The notes under the pieces are model-generated. The model searched no databases. It was not told the origin of the DNA and was given only the letters and a program-made list of their open reading frames with translations. Positions 41,204 to 56,308 of a DNA stretch of 64,000 nucleotides are shown in pieces. Origin of the DNA: Cladorhizidae sp. MBARI D1340-BT2 (taxonomy: Eukaryota; Porifera; Demospongiae; Poecilosclerida; Cladorhizidae); contig JAQNBH010000013.1 of NCBI GenBank assembly GCA_028752905.1, positions 22,767,477 through 22,831,476 of the forward strand. Reading direction: 5' to 3'. Every line of letters starts with the position of its first letter. Position 1 is the stretch's first letter. Position numbers and translations under genes: made by a program.

Positions 41204-43931
41204 TTAATTAGGGCAGTTATGAATTGTACTCTTACTTGATGCTAAACATGTTAGCTTCGTAGATTATCCACACTTCACTGAATAGACTTGATGTATAGCT
41301 ATTAAGATAGGACTCTCTAAGTGCTCTCTCTTGATACCAAACATCCATATATTCTGCACACTTCACTGTAATGGACTTGCAAGATAGGTATCTCTCAGTG
41401 TTCTCTATCTTGAGCTAAACATGTTAGCTTCATCGATTCTCCACACTTCACTGAATAGACTTGATATATAGCTCTAAAGGTAGGCCTCTCTCTGTTCTCT
41501 CTCTTGATACCAAACATCCGTATATTCTGCATACATAGAATCACAAGATAGGTTTCTCTATGTGTTCTCTATCTTGATGCTAAACAGGTTAGCTTCATAG
41601 ATTCTCCACACTTCACTGTATAAACTTGATATATAGCTATTAAGATAGGTCTCTCCCTGTGCTCTCTGTTGATATCAAACATCCATAATATTCTGCAAAC
41701 TTCACTGTAATGGACTTGATATGATTCGAATGATAGGTTTCATTATGTGTTCTCTATCTTGATATTTGCCCTAATTTGGTCTATATGTTTCTCATTTTCC
41801 CCCCAAAAATCTTGTTATTTTGCCGTAAAGCTCATAACTTTTCTACACTTTACCCCAAAAAGATAATTTTTATATCACCGGATAGCCCTTCTAATTATCT
41901 GTCTTTTGTACGTGCCAAAATTTTGAGTACTCTAAGTATTAGCAAGTTATGATGATTTGAAGTGGTAAGGTTTGCGATCTTTCCTGGCGTTTTCCAGTTG
42001 CCAAAGCGGTGGCCTGCCAGTGAAAAACCACTACATTTATTGATAATCTGTTGACATGTTGCAGATAAGGGCCTTCTCTATCAGTTGACAAAATCTGGGA
42101 CTTTGGTCTTGTTAATTAGGGCAGTTATGAATTGTACTCTTACTTGATGCTAAACATGTTAGCTTCGTAGATTATCCACACTTCACTGAATAGACTTGAT
42201 GTATAGCTATTAAGATAGGACTCTCTAAGTGCTCTCTCTTGATACCAAACATCCATATATTCTGCACACTTCACTGTAATGGACTTGCAAGATAGGTATC
42301 TCTCAGTGTTCTCTATCTTGAGCTAAACATGTTAGCTTCATAGATTCTCCACACTTCACTGAATAGACTTGATATATAGCTCTAAAGGTAGGCCTCTCTC
42401 TGTTCTCTCTCTTGATACCAAACATCCGTATATTCTGCATACATAGAATCACAAGATAGGTTTCTCTATGTGTTCTCTATCTTGATGCTAAACAGGTTAG
42501 CTTCATAGATTCTCCACACTTCACTGTATAAACTTGATATATAGCTATTAAGATAGGTCTCTCCCTGTGCTCTCTGTTGATATCAAACATCCATAATATT
42601 CTGCAAACTTCACTGTAATGGACTTGATATGATTCGAATGATAGGTTTCATTATGTGTTCTCTATCTTGATATTTGCCCTAATTTGGTCTATATGTTTCT
42701 CATTTCCCCCCCAAAAATCTTGTTATTTTGCCGTAAAGCTCATAACTTTTCTACACTTTACCCAAAAAAGATCATTTTTATATCACCGGATAGCCCTTCT
42801 AATTATATGTCTTTTGTACGTGCCAAAATTTTGAGTACTCTAAGTATTAGCAAGTTATGATGATTTGAAGTGGTAAGGTTTGCGATCTTTCCTGGCGTTT
42901 TACAGTTGCCAAAGCGGTGGCCTGCCAGTGAAAAACCACTACATTTATTGATAATCTGTTGACATGTTGCAGATAAGGGCCTTCTCTATCAGTTGACAAA
43001 ATCTGGGACTTTGGTCTTGTTAATTAGGGCAGTTATGAATTGTACTCTTACTTGATGCTAAACATGTTAGCTTCGTAGATTATCCACACTTCACTGAATA
43101 GACTTGATGTATAGCTATTAAGATAGGACTCTCTAAGTGCTCTCTCTTGATACCAAACATCCATATATTCTGCACACTTCACTGTAATGGACTTGCAAGA
43201 TAGGTATCTCTCAGTGTTCTCTATCTTGAGCTAAACATGTTAGCTTCATAGATTCTCCACACTTCACTGAATAGACTTGATATAATTATAGCTCTAAAGG
43301 TAGGCCTCTCCCTGTTCTCTCTCTTGATACCAAACATCCGTATATTCTGCATACATAGAATCACAAGATAGGTTTCTCTATGTGTTCTCTATCTAGATGC
43401 TAAATAGGTTAGCTTCATAGATTCTCCACACTTCACTGTATAAACTTGATATATAGCTATTAAGATAGGTCTCTCCCTGTGCTCTCTGTTGATATCAAAC
43501 ATCCATAATATTCTGCACACTTCACTGTAATGGACTTGATATGATTCGAATGATAGGTTTCATTATGTGTTCTCTATCTTGATATTTGCCCTAATTTGGT
43601 CTATATGTTTCTCATTTTCCCCCCAAAAATCTTGTTATTTTGCCGTGAAGCTCATAACTTTTCTACACTTTACCCAAAAAAGATAATTTTTATATCACCG
43701 GATAGCCCTTCTAATTATCTGTCTTTTGTACGTGCCAAAATTTTGAGTACTCTAAGTATTAGCAAGTTATGATGATTTGAAGTGGTAAGGTTTGCGATCT
43801 TTCCTGGCGTTTTACAGTTGCCAAAGCGGTGGCCTGCCAGTGAAAAACCACTACATTTATTGATAATCTGTTGACATGTTGCAGATAAGGGCCTTCTCTA
43901 TCAGTTGACAAAATCTGGGACTTTGGTCTTG
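41204..43931. repeat. Higher-order block, partial copy (last three units)
   Basis: Three consecutive units matching units two to four of the block. The preceding unit (40295-41203) is of a different type (CATATATAG in B2) from the usual first unit, so the block edge lies near 41204. Confidence 0.65.
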
Positions 43932-46900
43932 TTAATTAGGGCAGTTATGAATTGTACTCTTACTTGATGCTAAACATGTTAGCTTCGTAGATTATCCACA
44001 CTTCACTGAATAGACTTGATGTATAGCTATTAAGATAGGACTCTCTAAGTGCTCTCTCTTGATACCAAACATCCATATATTCTGCACACTTCACTGTATG
44101 GACTTGCAAGATAGGTATCTCTCAGTGTTCTCTATCTTGAGCTAAACATGTTAGCTTCATAGATTCTCCACACTTCACTGAATAGACTTGATATATAGCT
44201 CTAAAGGTAGGCCTCTCTCTGTTCTCTCTCTTGATACCAAACATCCGTATATTCTGCATACATAGAATCACAAGATAGGTTTCTCTATGTGTTCTCTATC
44301 TTGATGCTAAACAGGTTAGCTTCATAGATTCTCCACACTTCACTGTATAAACTTGATATACAGCTATTAAGATAGGTCTCTCCCTGTGCTCTCTGTTGAT
44401 ATCAAACATCCATAATATTCTGCATACTTCACTGTAATGGACTTGATATGATTCGAATGATAGGTTTCATTATGTGTTCTCTATCTTGATATTTGCCCTA
44501 ATTTGGTCTATATGTTTCTCATTTTCCCCCCCTAAAATCTTGTTATTTTGCCGTAAAGCTCATAACTTTTCTACACTTTACCCAAAAAAGATAATTTTTA
44601 TATCACCGGATAGCCCTTCTAATTATCTGTATTTTGTACGTGCCAAAATTTTGAGTACTCTAAGTATTAGCAAGTTATGGTGATTTGAAGTGGTAAGGTT
44701 TGCGATCTTTCCTGGCGTTTTCCAGTTGCCAAAGCGGTGGCCTGCCAGTGAAAAACCACTACATTTATTGATAATCTGTTGACATGTTGCAGATAAGGGC
44801 CTTCTCTATCAGTTGACAAAATCTGGGACTTTGGTCTTGTTAATTAGGGCAGTTATGAATTGTACTCTTACTTGATGCTAAACATGTTAGCTTCGTAGAT
44901 TATCCACACTTCACTGAATAGACTTGATGTATAGCTATTAAGATAGGACTCTCTAAGTGCTCTCTCTTGATACCAAACATCCATATATTCTGCACACTTC
45001 ACTGTAATGGACTTGCAAGATAGGTATCTCTCAGTGTTCTCTATCTTGAGCTAAACATGTTAGCTTCATAGATTCTCCACACTTCACTGAATAGACTTGA
45101 TATATAGCTCTAAAGGTAGGCCTCTCTCTGTTCTCTCTCTTGATACCAAACATCCGTATATTCTGCATACATAGAATCACAAGATAGGTTTCTCTATGTG
45201 TTCTCTATCTTGATGCTAAACAGGTTAGCTTCATAGATTCTCCACACTTCACTGTATAAACTTGATATACAGCTATTAAGATAGGTCTCTCCCTGTGCTC
45301 TCTGTTGATATCAAACATCCATAATATTCTGCACACTTCACTGTAATGGACTTGATATGATTCGAATGATAGGTTTCATTATGTGTTCTCTATCTTGATA
45401 TTTGCCCTAATTTGGTCTATATGTTTCTCATTTTCCCCCAAAAAATCTTGTTATTTTGCCGTAAAGCTCATACCTTTTCTACACTTTACTCAAAAAAGAT
45501 AATTGTTATATCACCAGATAGCCCTTCTAATTATCTGTCTTTTGTACGTGCCAAAATTTTGAGTACTCTAAGTATTAGCAAGTTATGGTGATTTGAAGTG
45601 GTAAGGTTTGCGATCTTTCCTGGCGTTTTCCAGTTGCCAAAGCGGTGGCCTGCCAGTGAAAAACCACTACATTTATTGATAATCTGTTGACATGTTGCAG
45701 ATAAGGGCCTTCTCTATCAGTTGACAAAATCTGGGACTTTGGTCTTGTTAATTAGGGCAGTTATGAATTGTACTCTTACTTGATGCTAAACATGTTAGCT
45801 TCGTAGATTATCCACACTTCACTGAATAGACTTGATGTATAGCTATTAAGATAGGACTCTCTAAGTGCTCTCTCTTGATACCAAACATCCATATATTCTG
45901 CACACTTCACTGTATGGACTTGCAAGATAGGTATCTCTCAGTGTTCTCTATCTTGAGCTAAACATGTTAGCTTCATAGATTCTCCACACTTCACTGAATA
46001 GACTTGATATATAGCTCTAAAGGTAGGCCTCTCTCTGTTCTCTCTCTTGATACCAAACATCCGTATATTCTGCATACATAGAATCACAAGATAGGTTTCT
46101 CTATGTGTTCTCTATCTTGATGCTAAACAGGTTAGCTTCATAGATTCTCCACACTTCACTGTATAAACTTGATATACAGCTATTAAGATAGGTCTCTCCC
46201 TGTGCTCTCTGTTGATATCAAACATCCATAATATTCTGCATACTTCACTGTAATGGACTTGATATGATTCGAATGATAGGTTTCATTATGTGTTCTCTAT
46301 CTTGATATTTGCCCTAATTTGGTCTATATGTTTCTCATTTTCCCCCCCTAAAATCTTGTTATTTTGCCGTAAAGCTCATAACTTTTCTACACTTTACCCA
46401 AAAAAGATAATTTTTATATCACCGGATAGCCCTTCTAATTATCTGTATTTTGTACGTGCCAAAATTTTGAGTACTCTAAGTATTAGCAAGTTATGGTGAT
46501 TTGAAGTGGTAAGGTTTGCGATCTTTCCTGGCGTTTTCCAGTTGCCAAAGCGGTGGCCTGCCAGTGAAAAACCACTACATTTATTGATAATCTGTTGACA
46601 TGTTGCAGATAAGGGCCTTCTCTATCAGTTGACAAAATCTGGGACTTTGGTCTTGTTAATTAGGGCAGTTATGAATTGTACTCTTACTTGATGCTAAACA
46701 TGTTAGCTTCGTAGATTATCCACACTTCACTGAATAGACTTGATGTATAGCTATTAAGATAGGACTCTCTAAGTGCTCTCTCTTGATACCAAACATCCAT
46801 ATATTCTGCACACTTCACTGTAATGGACTTGCAAGATAGGTATCTCTCAGTGTTCTCTATCTTGAGCTAAACATGTTAGCTTCATAGATTCTCCACACTT

Positions 46901-49900
46901 CACTGAATAGACTTGATATATAGCTCTAAAGGTAGGCCTCTCTCTGTTCTCTCTCTTGATACCAAACATCCGTATATTCTGCATACATAGAATCACAAGA
47001 TAGGTTTCTCTATGTGTTCTCTATCTTGATGCTAAACAGGTTAGCTTCATAGATTCTCCACACTTCACTGTATAAACTTGATATACAGCTATTAAGATAG
47101 GTCTCTCCCTGTGCTCTCTGTTGATATCAAACATCCATAATATTCTGCACACTTCACTGTAATGGACTTGATATGATTCGAATGATAGGTTTCATTATGT
47201 GTTCTCTATCTTGATATTTGCCCTAATTTGGTCTATATGTTTCTCATTTTCCCCCAAAAAATCTTGTTATTTTGCCGTAAAGCTCATACCTTTTCTACAC
47301 TTTACTCAAAAAAGATAATTGTTATATCACCAGATAGCCCTTCTAATTATCTGTCTTTTGTACGTGCCAAAATTTTGAGTACTCTAAGTATTAGCAAGTT
47401 ATGGTGATTTGAAGTGGTAAGGTTTGCGATCTTTCCTGGCGTTTTCCAGTTGCCAAAGCGGTGGCCTGCCAGTGAAAAACCACTACATTTATTGATAATC
47501 TGTTGACATGTTGCAGATAAGGGCCTTCTCTATCAGTTGACAAAATCTGGGACTTTGGTCTTGTTAATTAGGGCAGTTATGAATTGTACTCTTACTTGAT
47601 GCTAAACATGTTAGCTTCGTAGATTATCCACACTTCACTGAATAGACTTGATGTATAGCTATTAAGATAGGACTCTCTAAGTGCTCTCTCTTGATACCAA
47701 ACATCCATATATTCTGCACACTTCACTGTAATGGACTTGCAAGATAGGTATCTCTCAGTGTTCTCTATCTTGAGCTAAACATGTTAGCTTCATAGATTCT
47801 CCACACTTCACTGAATAGACTTGATATATAGCTCTAAAGGTAGGCCTCTCTCTGTTCTCTCTCTTGATACCAAACATCCGTATATTCTGCATACATAGAA
47901 TCACAAGATAGGTTTCTCTATGTGTTCTCTATCTTGATGCTAAACAGGTTAGCTTCATAGATTCTCCACACTTCACTGTATAAACTTGATATACAGCTAT
48001 TAAGATAGGTCTCTCCCTGTGCTCTCTGTTGATATCAAACATCCATAATATTCTGCACACTTCACTGTAATGGACTTGATATGATTCGAATGATAGGTTT
48101 CATTATGTGTTCTCTATCTTGATATTTGCCCTAATTTGGTCTATATGTTTCTCATTTTCCCCCCAAAAATCTTGTTATTTTGCCGTAAAGCTCATAACTT
48201 TTCTACACTTTACCCCAAAAAGATCATTTTTATATCACCGGATAGCCCTTCTAATTATCTGTCTTTTGTACGTGCCAAAATTTTGAGTACTCTAAGTATT
48301 AGCAAGTTATGATGATTTGAAGTGGTAAGGTTTGCGATCTTTCCTGGCGTTTTACAGTTGCCAAAGCGGTGGCCTGCCAGTGAAAAACCACTACATTTAT
48401 TGATAATCTGTTGACATGTTGCAGATAAGGGCCTTCTCTATCAGTTGACAAAATCTGGGACTTTGGTCTTGTTAATTAGGGCAGTTATGAATTGTATTCT
48501 TACTTGATGCTAAACATGTTAGCTTCGTAGATTATCCACACTTCACTGAATAGACTTGATGTATAGCTATTAAGATAGGACTCTCTAAGTGCTCTCTCTT
48601 GATACCAAACATCCATATATTCTGCACACTTCACTGTATGGACTTGCAAGATAGGTATCTCTCAGTGTTCTCTATCTTGAGCTAAACATGTTAGCTTCAT
48701 AGATTCTCCACACTTCACTGAATAGACTTGATATATAGCTCTAAAGGTAGGCCTCTCTCTGTTCTCTCTCTTGATACCAAACATCCGTATATTCTGCATA
48801 CATAGAATCACAAGATAGGTTTCTCTATGTGTTCTCTATCTTGATGCTAAACAGGTTAGCTTCATAGATTCTCCACACTTCACTGTATAAACTTGATATA
48901 CAGCTATTAAGATAGGTCTCTCCCTGTGCTCTCTGTTGATATCAAACATCCATAATATTCTGCACACTTCACTGTAATGGACTTGATATGATTCGAATGA
49001 TAGGTTTCATTATGTGTTCTCTATCTTGATATTTGCCCTAATTTGGTCTATATGTTTCTCATTTTCCCCCCAAAAATCTTGTTATTTTGCCGTAAAGCTC
49101 ATAACTTTTCTACACTTTACCCAAAAAAGATAATTTTTATATCACCGAATAGCCCTTCTAATTATCTGTCTTTTGTACGTGCCAAAATTTTGAGTACTCT
49201 AAGTATTAGCAAGTTATGGTGATTTGAAGTGGTAAGGTTTGCGATCTTTCCTGGCGTTTTCCAGTTGCCAAAGCGGTGGCCTGCCAGTGAAAAACCACTA
49301 CATTTATTGATAATCTGTTGACATGTTGCAGATAAGGGCCTTCTCTATCAGTTGACAAAATCTGGGACTTTGGTCTTGTTAATTAGGGCAGTTATGAATT
49401 GTACTCTTACTTGATGCTAAACATGTTAGCTTCGTAGATTATCCACACTTCACTGAATAGACTTGATGTATAGCTATTAAGATAGGACTCTCTAAGTGCT
49501 CTCTCTTGATACCAAACATCCATATATTCTGCACACTTCACTGTAATGGACTTGCAAGATAGGTATCTCTCAGTGTTCTCTATCTTGAGCTAAACATGTT
49601 AGCTTCATAGATTCTCCACACTTCACTGAATAGACTTGATATATAGCTCTAAAGGTAGGCCTCTCTCTGTTCTCTCTCTTGATACCAAACATCCGTATAT
49701 TCTGCATATATAGAATCACAAGATAGGTTTCTCTATGTGTTCTCTATCTTGATGCTAAACAGGTTAGCTTCATAGATTCTCCACACTTCACTGTATAAAC
49801 TTGATATATAGCTATTAAGATAGGTCTCTCCCTGTGCTCTCTGTTGATATCAAACATCCATAATATTCTGCAAACTTCACTGTAATGGACTTGATATGAT

Positions 49901-51193
49901 TCGAATGATAGGTTTCATTATGTGTTCTCTATCTTGATATTTGCCCTAATTTGGTCTATATGTTTCTCATTTTCCCCCCAAAAATCTTGTTATTTTGCCG
50001 TAAAGCTCATAACTTTTCTACACTTTACCCCAAAAAGATCATTTTTATATCACCGGATAGCCCTTCTAATTATCTGTCTTTTGTACGTGCAAAATTTTTG
50101 AGTACTCTAAGTATTAGCAAGTTATGATGATTTGAAGTGGTAAGGTTTGCGATCTTTCCTGGCGTTTTCCAGTTGCCAAAGCGGTGGCCTGCCAGTGAAA
50201 AACCACTACATTTATTGATAATCTGTTGACATGTTGCAGATAAGGGCCTTCTCTATCAGTTGACAAAATCTGGGACTTTGGTCTTGTTAATTAGGGCAGT
50301 TATGAATTGTACTCTTACTTGATGCTAAACATGTTAGCTTCGTAGATTATCCACACTTCACTGAATAGACTTGATGTATAGCTATTAAGATAGGACTCTC
50401 TAAGTGCTCTCTCTTGATACCAAACATCCATATATTCTGCACACTTCACTGTATGGACTTGCAAGATAGGTATCTCTCAGTGTTCTCTATCTTGAGCTAA
50501 ACATGTTAGCTTCATAGATTCTCCACACTTCACTGAATAGACTTGATATATAGCTCTAAAGGTAGGCCTCTCTCTGTTCTCTCTCTTGATACCAAACATC
50601 CGTATATTCTGCATACATAGAATCACAAGATAGGTTTCTCTATGTGTTCTCTATCTTGATGCTAAACAGGTTAGCTTCATAGATTCTCCACACTTCACTG
50701 TATAAACTTGATATACAGCTATTAAGATAGGTCTCTCCCTGTGCTCTCTGTTGATATCAAACATCCATAATATTCTGCACACTTCACTGTAATGGACTTG
50801 ATATGATTCGAATGATAGGTTTCATTATGTGTTCTCTATCTTGATATTTGCCCTAATTTGGTCTATATGTTTCTCATTTTCCCCCCAAAAATCTTGTTAT
50901 TTTGCCGTAAAGCTCATAACTTTTCTACACTTTACCCAAAAAAGATAATTTTTATATCACCGAATAGCCCTTCTAATTATCTGTCTTTTGTACGTGCCAA
51001 AATTTTGAGTACTCTAAGTATTAGCAAGTTATGATGATTTGAAGTGGTAAGGTTTGCGATCTTTCCTGGCGTTTTCCAGTTGCCAAAGCGGTGGCCTGCC
51101 AGTGAAAAACCACTACATTTATTGATAATCTGTTGACTTGTTGCAGATAAGGGCCTTCTCTATCAGTTGACAAAATCTGGGACTTTGGTCTTG

Positions 51194-51936
51194 TTAATTA
51201 GGGCAGTTATGAATTGTACTCTTACTTGATGCTAAACATGTTAGCTTCGTAGATTATCCACACTTCACTGAATAGACTTGATGTATAGCTATTAAGATAG
51301 GACTCTCTAAGTGCTCTCTCTTGATACCAAACATCCATATATTCTGCACACTTCACTGTAATGGACTTGCAAGATAGGTATCTCTCAGTGTTCTCTATCT
51401 TGAGCTAAACATGTTAGCTTCATAGATTCTCCACACTTCACTGTATAAACTTGATATATAGCTATTAAGATAGGTCTCTCCCTGTGCTCTCTGTTGATAT
51501 CAAACATCCATAATATTCTGCAAACTTCACTGTAATGGACTTGATATGATTCGAACGATAGGTTTCATTATGTGTTCTCTATCTTGATATTTGCCCTAAT
51601 TTGGTCTATATGTTTCTCATTTCCCCCCCAAAAATCTTGTTATTTTGCCGTAAAGCTCATAACTTTTCTACACTTTACCCCAAAAAGATAATTTTTATAT
51701 CACCGGATAGCCCTTCTAATTATCTGTCTTTTGTACGTGCCAAAATTTTGAGTACTCTAAGTATTAGCAAGTTATGATGATTTGAAGTGGTAAGGTTTGC
51801 GATCTTTCCTGGCGTTTTACAGTTGCCAAAGCGGTGGCCTGCCAGTGAAAAACCACTACATTTATTGATAATCTGTTGACATGTTGCAGATAAGGGCCTT
51901 CTCTATCAGTTGACAAAATCTGGGACTTTGGTCTTG
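51194..51936. repeat. Shortened 743 bp satellite unit, copy 1
   Basis: A unit lacking 165 bp: A2 is fused to A3 within their shared ~31 bp block (about 51413-51443), removing one A-B dimer. It has a private GATTCGAACG variant near 51552. Confidence 0.92.
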
Positions 51937-54900
51937 TTAATTAGGGCAGTTATGAATTGTACTCTTACTTGATGCTAAACATGTTAGCTTCGTTGATTAT
52001 CCACACTTCACTGAATAGACTTGATGTATAGCTATTAAGATAGGACTCTCTAAGTGCTCTCTCTTGATACCAAACATCCATATATTCTGCACACTTCACT
52101 GTATGGACTTGCAAGATAGGTATCTCTCAGTGTTCTCTATCTTGAGCTAAACATGTTAGCTTCATAGATTCTCCACACTTCACCGAATAGACTTGATATA
52201 TAGCTCTAAAGGTAGGCCTCTCTCTGTTCTCTCTCTTGATACCAAACATCCGTATATTCTGCATACATAGAATCACAAGATAGGTTTCTCTATGTGTTCT
52301 CTATCTTGATGCTAAACAGGTTAGCTTCATAGATTCTCCACACTTCACTGTATAAACTTGATATACAGCTATTAAGATAGGTCTCTCCCTGTGCTCTCTG
52401 TTGATATCAAACATCCATAATATTCTGCAAACTTCACTGTAATGGACTTGATATGATTCGAATGATAGGTTTCATTATGTGTTCTCTATCTTGATATTTG
52501 CCCTAATTTGGTCTATATGTTTCTCATTTTCCCCCCAAAAATCTTGTTATTTTGCCGTAAAGCTCATAACTTTTCTACACTTTATCCAAAAAAGATAATT
52601 TTTATATCACCGGATAGCCCTTCTAATTATCTGTCTTTTGTATGTGCCAAAATTTTGAGTACTCTAAGTATTAGCAAGTTATGGTGATTTGAAGTGGTAA
52701 GGTTTGCGATCTTTCCTGGCGTTTTCCAGTTGCCAAAGCGGTGGCCTGCCAGTGAAAAACCACTACATTTATTGATAATCTGTTGACATGTTGCAGATAA
52801 GGGCCTTCTCTATCAGTTGACAAAATCTGGGACTTTGGTCTTGTTAATTAGGGCAGTTATGAATTGTACTCTTACTTGATGCTAAACATGTTAGCTTCGT
52901 AGATTATCCACACTTCACTGAATAGACTTGATGTATAGCTATTAAGATAGGACTCTCTAAGTGCTCTCTCTTGATACCAAACATCCATATATTCTGCACA
53001 CTTCACTGTAATGGACTTGCAAGATAGGTATCTCTCAGTGTTCTCTATCTTGAGCTAAACATGTTAGCTTCATAGATTCTCCACACTTCACTGAATAGAC
53101 TTGATATATAGCTCTAAAGGTAGGCCTCTCTCTGTTCTCTCTCTTGATACCAAACATCCGTATATTCTGCATACATAGAATCACAAGATAGGTTTCTCTA
53201 TGTGTTCTCTATCTTGATGCTAAACAGGTTAGCTTCATAGATTCTCCATACTTCACTGTATAAACTTGATATATAGCTATTAAGATAGGTCTCTCCCTGT
53301 GCTCTCTGTTGATATCAAACATCCATAATATTCTGCAAACTTCACTGTAATGGACTTGATATGATTCGAATGATAGGTTTCATTATGTGTTCTCTATCTT
53401 GATATTTGCCCTAATTTGGTCTATATGTTTCTCATTTTCCCCCCAAAAATCTTGTTATTTTGCCGTAAAGCTCATAACTTTTCTACACTTTACCCCAAAA
53501 AGATCATTTTTATATCACCGGATAGCCCTTCTAATTATCTGTCTTTTGTACGTGCCAAAATTTTGAGTACTCTAAGTATTAGCAAGTTATGATGATTTGA
53601 AGTGGTAAGGTTTGCGATCTTTCCTGGCGTTTTACAGTTGCCAAAGCGGTGGCCTGCCAGTGAAAAACCACTACATTTATTGATAATCTGTTGACATGTT
53701 GCAGATAAGGGCCTTCTCTATCAGTTGACAAAATCTGGGACTTTGGTCTTGTTAATTAGGGCAGTTATGAATTGTACTCTTACTTGATGCTAAACATGTT
53801 AGCTTCGTAGATTATCCACACTTTACTGAATAGACTTGATGTATAGCTATTAAGATAGGACTCTCTAAGTGCTCTCTCTTGATACCAAACATCCATATAT
53901 TCTGCACACTTCACTGTATGGACTTGCAAGATAGGTATCTCTCAGTGTTCTCTATCTTGAGCTAAACATGTTAGCTTCATAGATTCTCCACACTTCACTG
54001 AATAGACTTGATATATAGCTCTAAAGGTAGGCCTCTCTCTGTTCTCTCTCTTGATACCAAACATCCGTATATTCTGCATACATAGAATCACAAGATAGGT
54101 TTCTCTATGTGTTCTCTATCTTGATGCTAAACAGGTTAGCTTCATAGATTCTCCACACTTCACTGTATAAACTTGATATACAGCTATTAAGATAGGTCTC
54201 TCCCTGTGCTCTCTGTTGATATCAAACATCCATAATATTCTGCACACTTCACTGTAATGGACTTGATATGATTCGAATGATAGGTTTCATTATGTGTTCT
54301 CTATCTTGATATTTGCCCTAATTTGGTCTATATGTTTCTCATTTTCCCCCCAAAAATCTTGTTATTTTGCCGTAAAGCTCATAACTTTTCTACACTTTAT
54401 CCAAAAAAGATAATTTTTATATCACCGGATAGCCCTTCTAATTATCTGTCTTTGGTACGTGCCAAAATTTTGAGTACTCTAAGTATTAGCAAGTTATGGT
54501 GATTTGAAGTGGTAAGGTTTGCGATCTTTCCTGGCGTTTTACAGTTGCCAAAGCGGTGGCCTGCCAGTGAAAAACCACTACATTTATTGATAATCTGTTG
54601 ACATGTTGCAGATAAGGGCCTTCTCTATCAGTTGACAAAATCTGGGACTTTGGTCTTGTTAATTAGGGCAGTTATGAATTGTACTCTTACTTGATGCTAA
54701 ACATGTTAGCTTCGTAGATTATCCACACTTCACTGAATAGACTTGATGTATAGCTATTAAGATAGGACTCTCTAAGTGCTCTCTCTTGATACCAAACATC
54801 CATATATTCTGCACACTTCACTGTATGGACTTGCAAGATAGGTATCTCTCAGTGTTCTCTATCTTGAGCTAAACATGTTAGCTTCATAGATTCTCCACAC

Positions 54901-55565
54901 TTCACTGAATAGACTTGATATATAGCTCTAAAGGTAGGCCTCTCTCTGTTCTCTCTCTTGATACCAAACATCCGTATATTCTGCATACATAGAATCACAA
55001 GATAGGTTTCTCTATGTGTTCTCTATCTTGATGCTAAACAGGTTAGCTTCATAGATTCTCCACACTTCACTGTATAAACTTGATATACAGCTATTAAGAT
55101 AGGTCTCTCCCTGTGCTCTCTGTTGATATCAAACATCCATAATATTCTGCACACTTCACTGTAATGGACTTGATATGATTCGAATGATAGGTTTCATTAT
55201 GTGTTCTCTATCTTGATATTTGCCCTAATTTGGTCTATATGTTTCTCATTTTCCCCCCAAAAATCTTGTTATTTTGCCGTAAAGCTCATAACTTTTCTAC
55301 ACTTTACCCCAAAAAGATAATTTTTATATCACTGGATAGCCCTTCTAATTATCTATCTTTTGTACGTGCCAAAATTTTGAGTACTCTAAGTATTAGCAAG
55401 TTATGGTGATTTGAAGTGGTAAGGTTTGCGATCTTTCCTGGCGTTTTCCAGTTGCCAAAGCGGTGGCCTGCCAGTGAAAAACCACTACATTTATTGATAA
55501 TCTGTTGACTTGTTGCAGATAAGGGCCTTCTCTATCAGTTGACAAAATCTGGGACTTTGGTCTTG

Positions 55566-56308
55566 TTAATTAGGGCAGTTATGAATTGTACTCTTACTTG
55601 ATGCTAAACATGTTAGCTTCGTAGATTATCCACACTTCACTGAATAGACTTGATGTATAGCTATTAAGATAGGACTCTCTAAGTGCTCTCTCTTGATACC
55701 AAACATCCATATATTCTGCACACTTCACTGTAATGGACTTGCAAGATAGGTATCTCTCAGTGTTCTCTATCTTGAGCTAAACATGTTAGCTTCATAGATT
55801 CTCCACACTTCACTGTATAAACTTGATATATAGCTATTAAGATAGGTCTCTCCCTGTGCTCTCTGTTGATATCAAACATCCATAATATTCTGCAAACTTC
55901 ACTGTAATGGACTTGATATGATTCGAACGATAGGTTTCATTATGTGTTCTCTATCTTGATATTTGCCCTAATTTGGTCTATATGTTTCTCATTTCCCCCC
56001 CAAAAATCTTGTTATTTTGCCGTAAAGCTCATAACTTTTCTACACTTTACCCCAAAAAGATAATTTTTATATCACCGGATAGCTCTTCTAATTATCTGTC
56101 TTTTGTACGTGCCAAAATTTTGAGTACTCTAAGTATTAGCAAGTTATGATGATTTGAAGTGGTAAGGTTTGCGATCTTTCCTGGCGTTTTACAGTTGCCA
56201 AAGCGGTGGCCTGCCAGTGAAAAACCACTACATTTATTGATAATCTGTTGACATGTTGCAGATAAGGGCCTTCTCTATCAGTTGACAAAATCTGGGACTT
56301 TGGTCTTG
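55566..56308. repeat. Shortened 743 bp satellite unit, copy 2
   Basis: The same A2/A3 fusion (about 55785-55815) and the same GATTCGAACG variant as the unit at 51194, exactly 4372 bp downstream. Confidence 0.92.
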
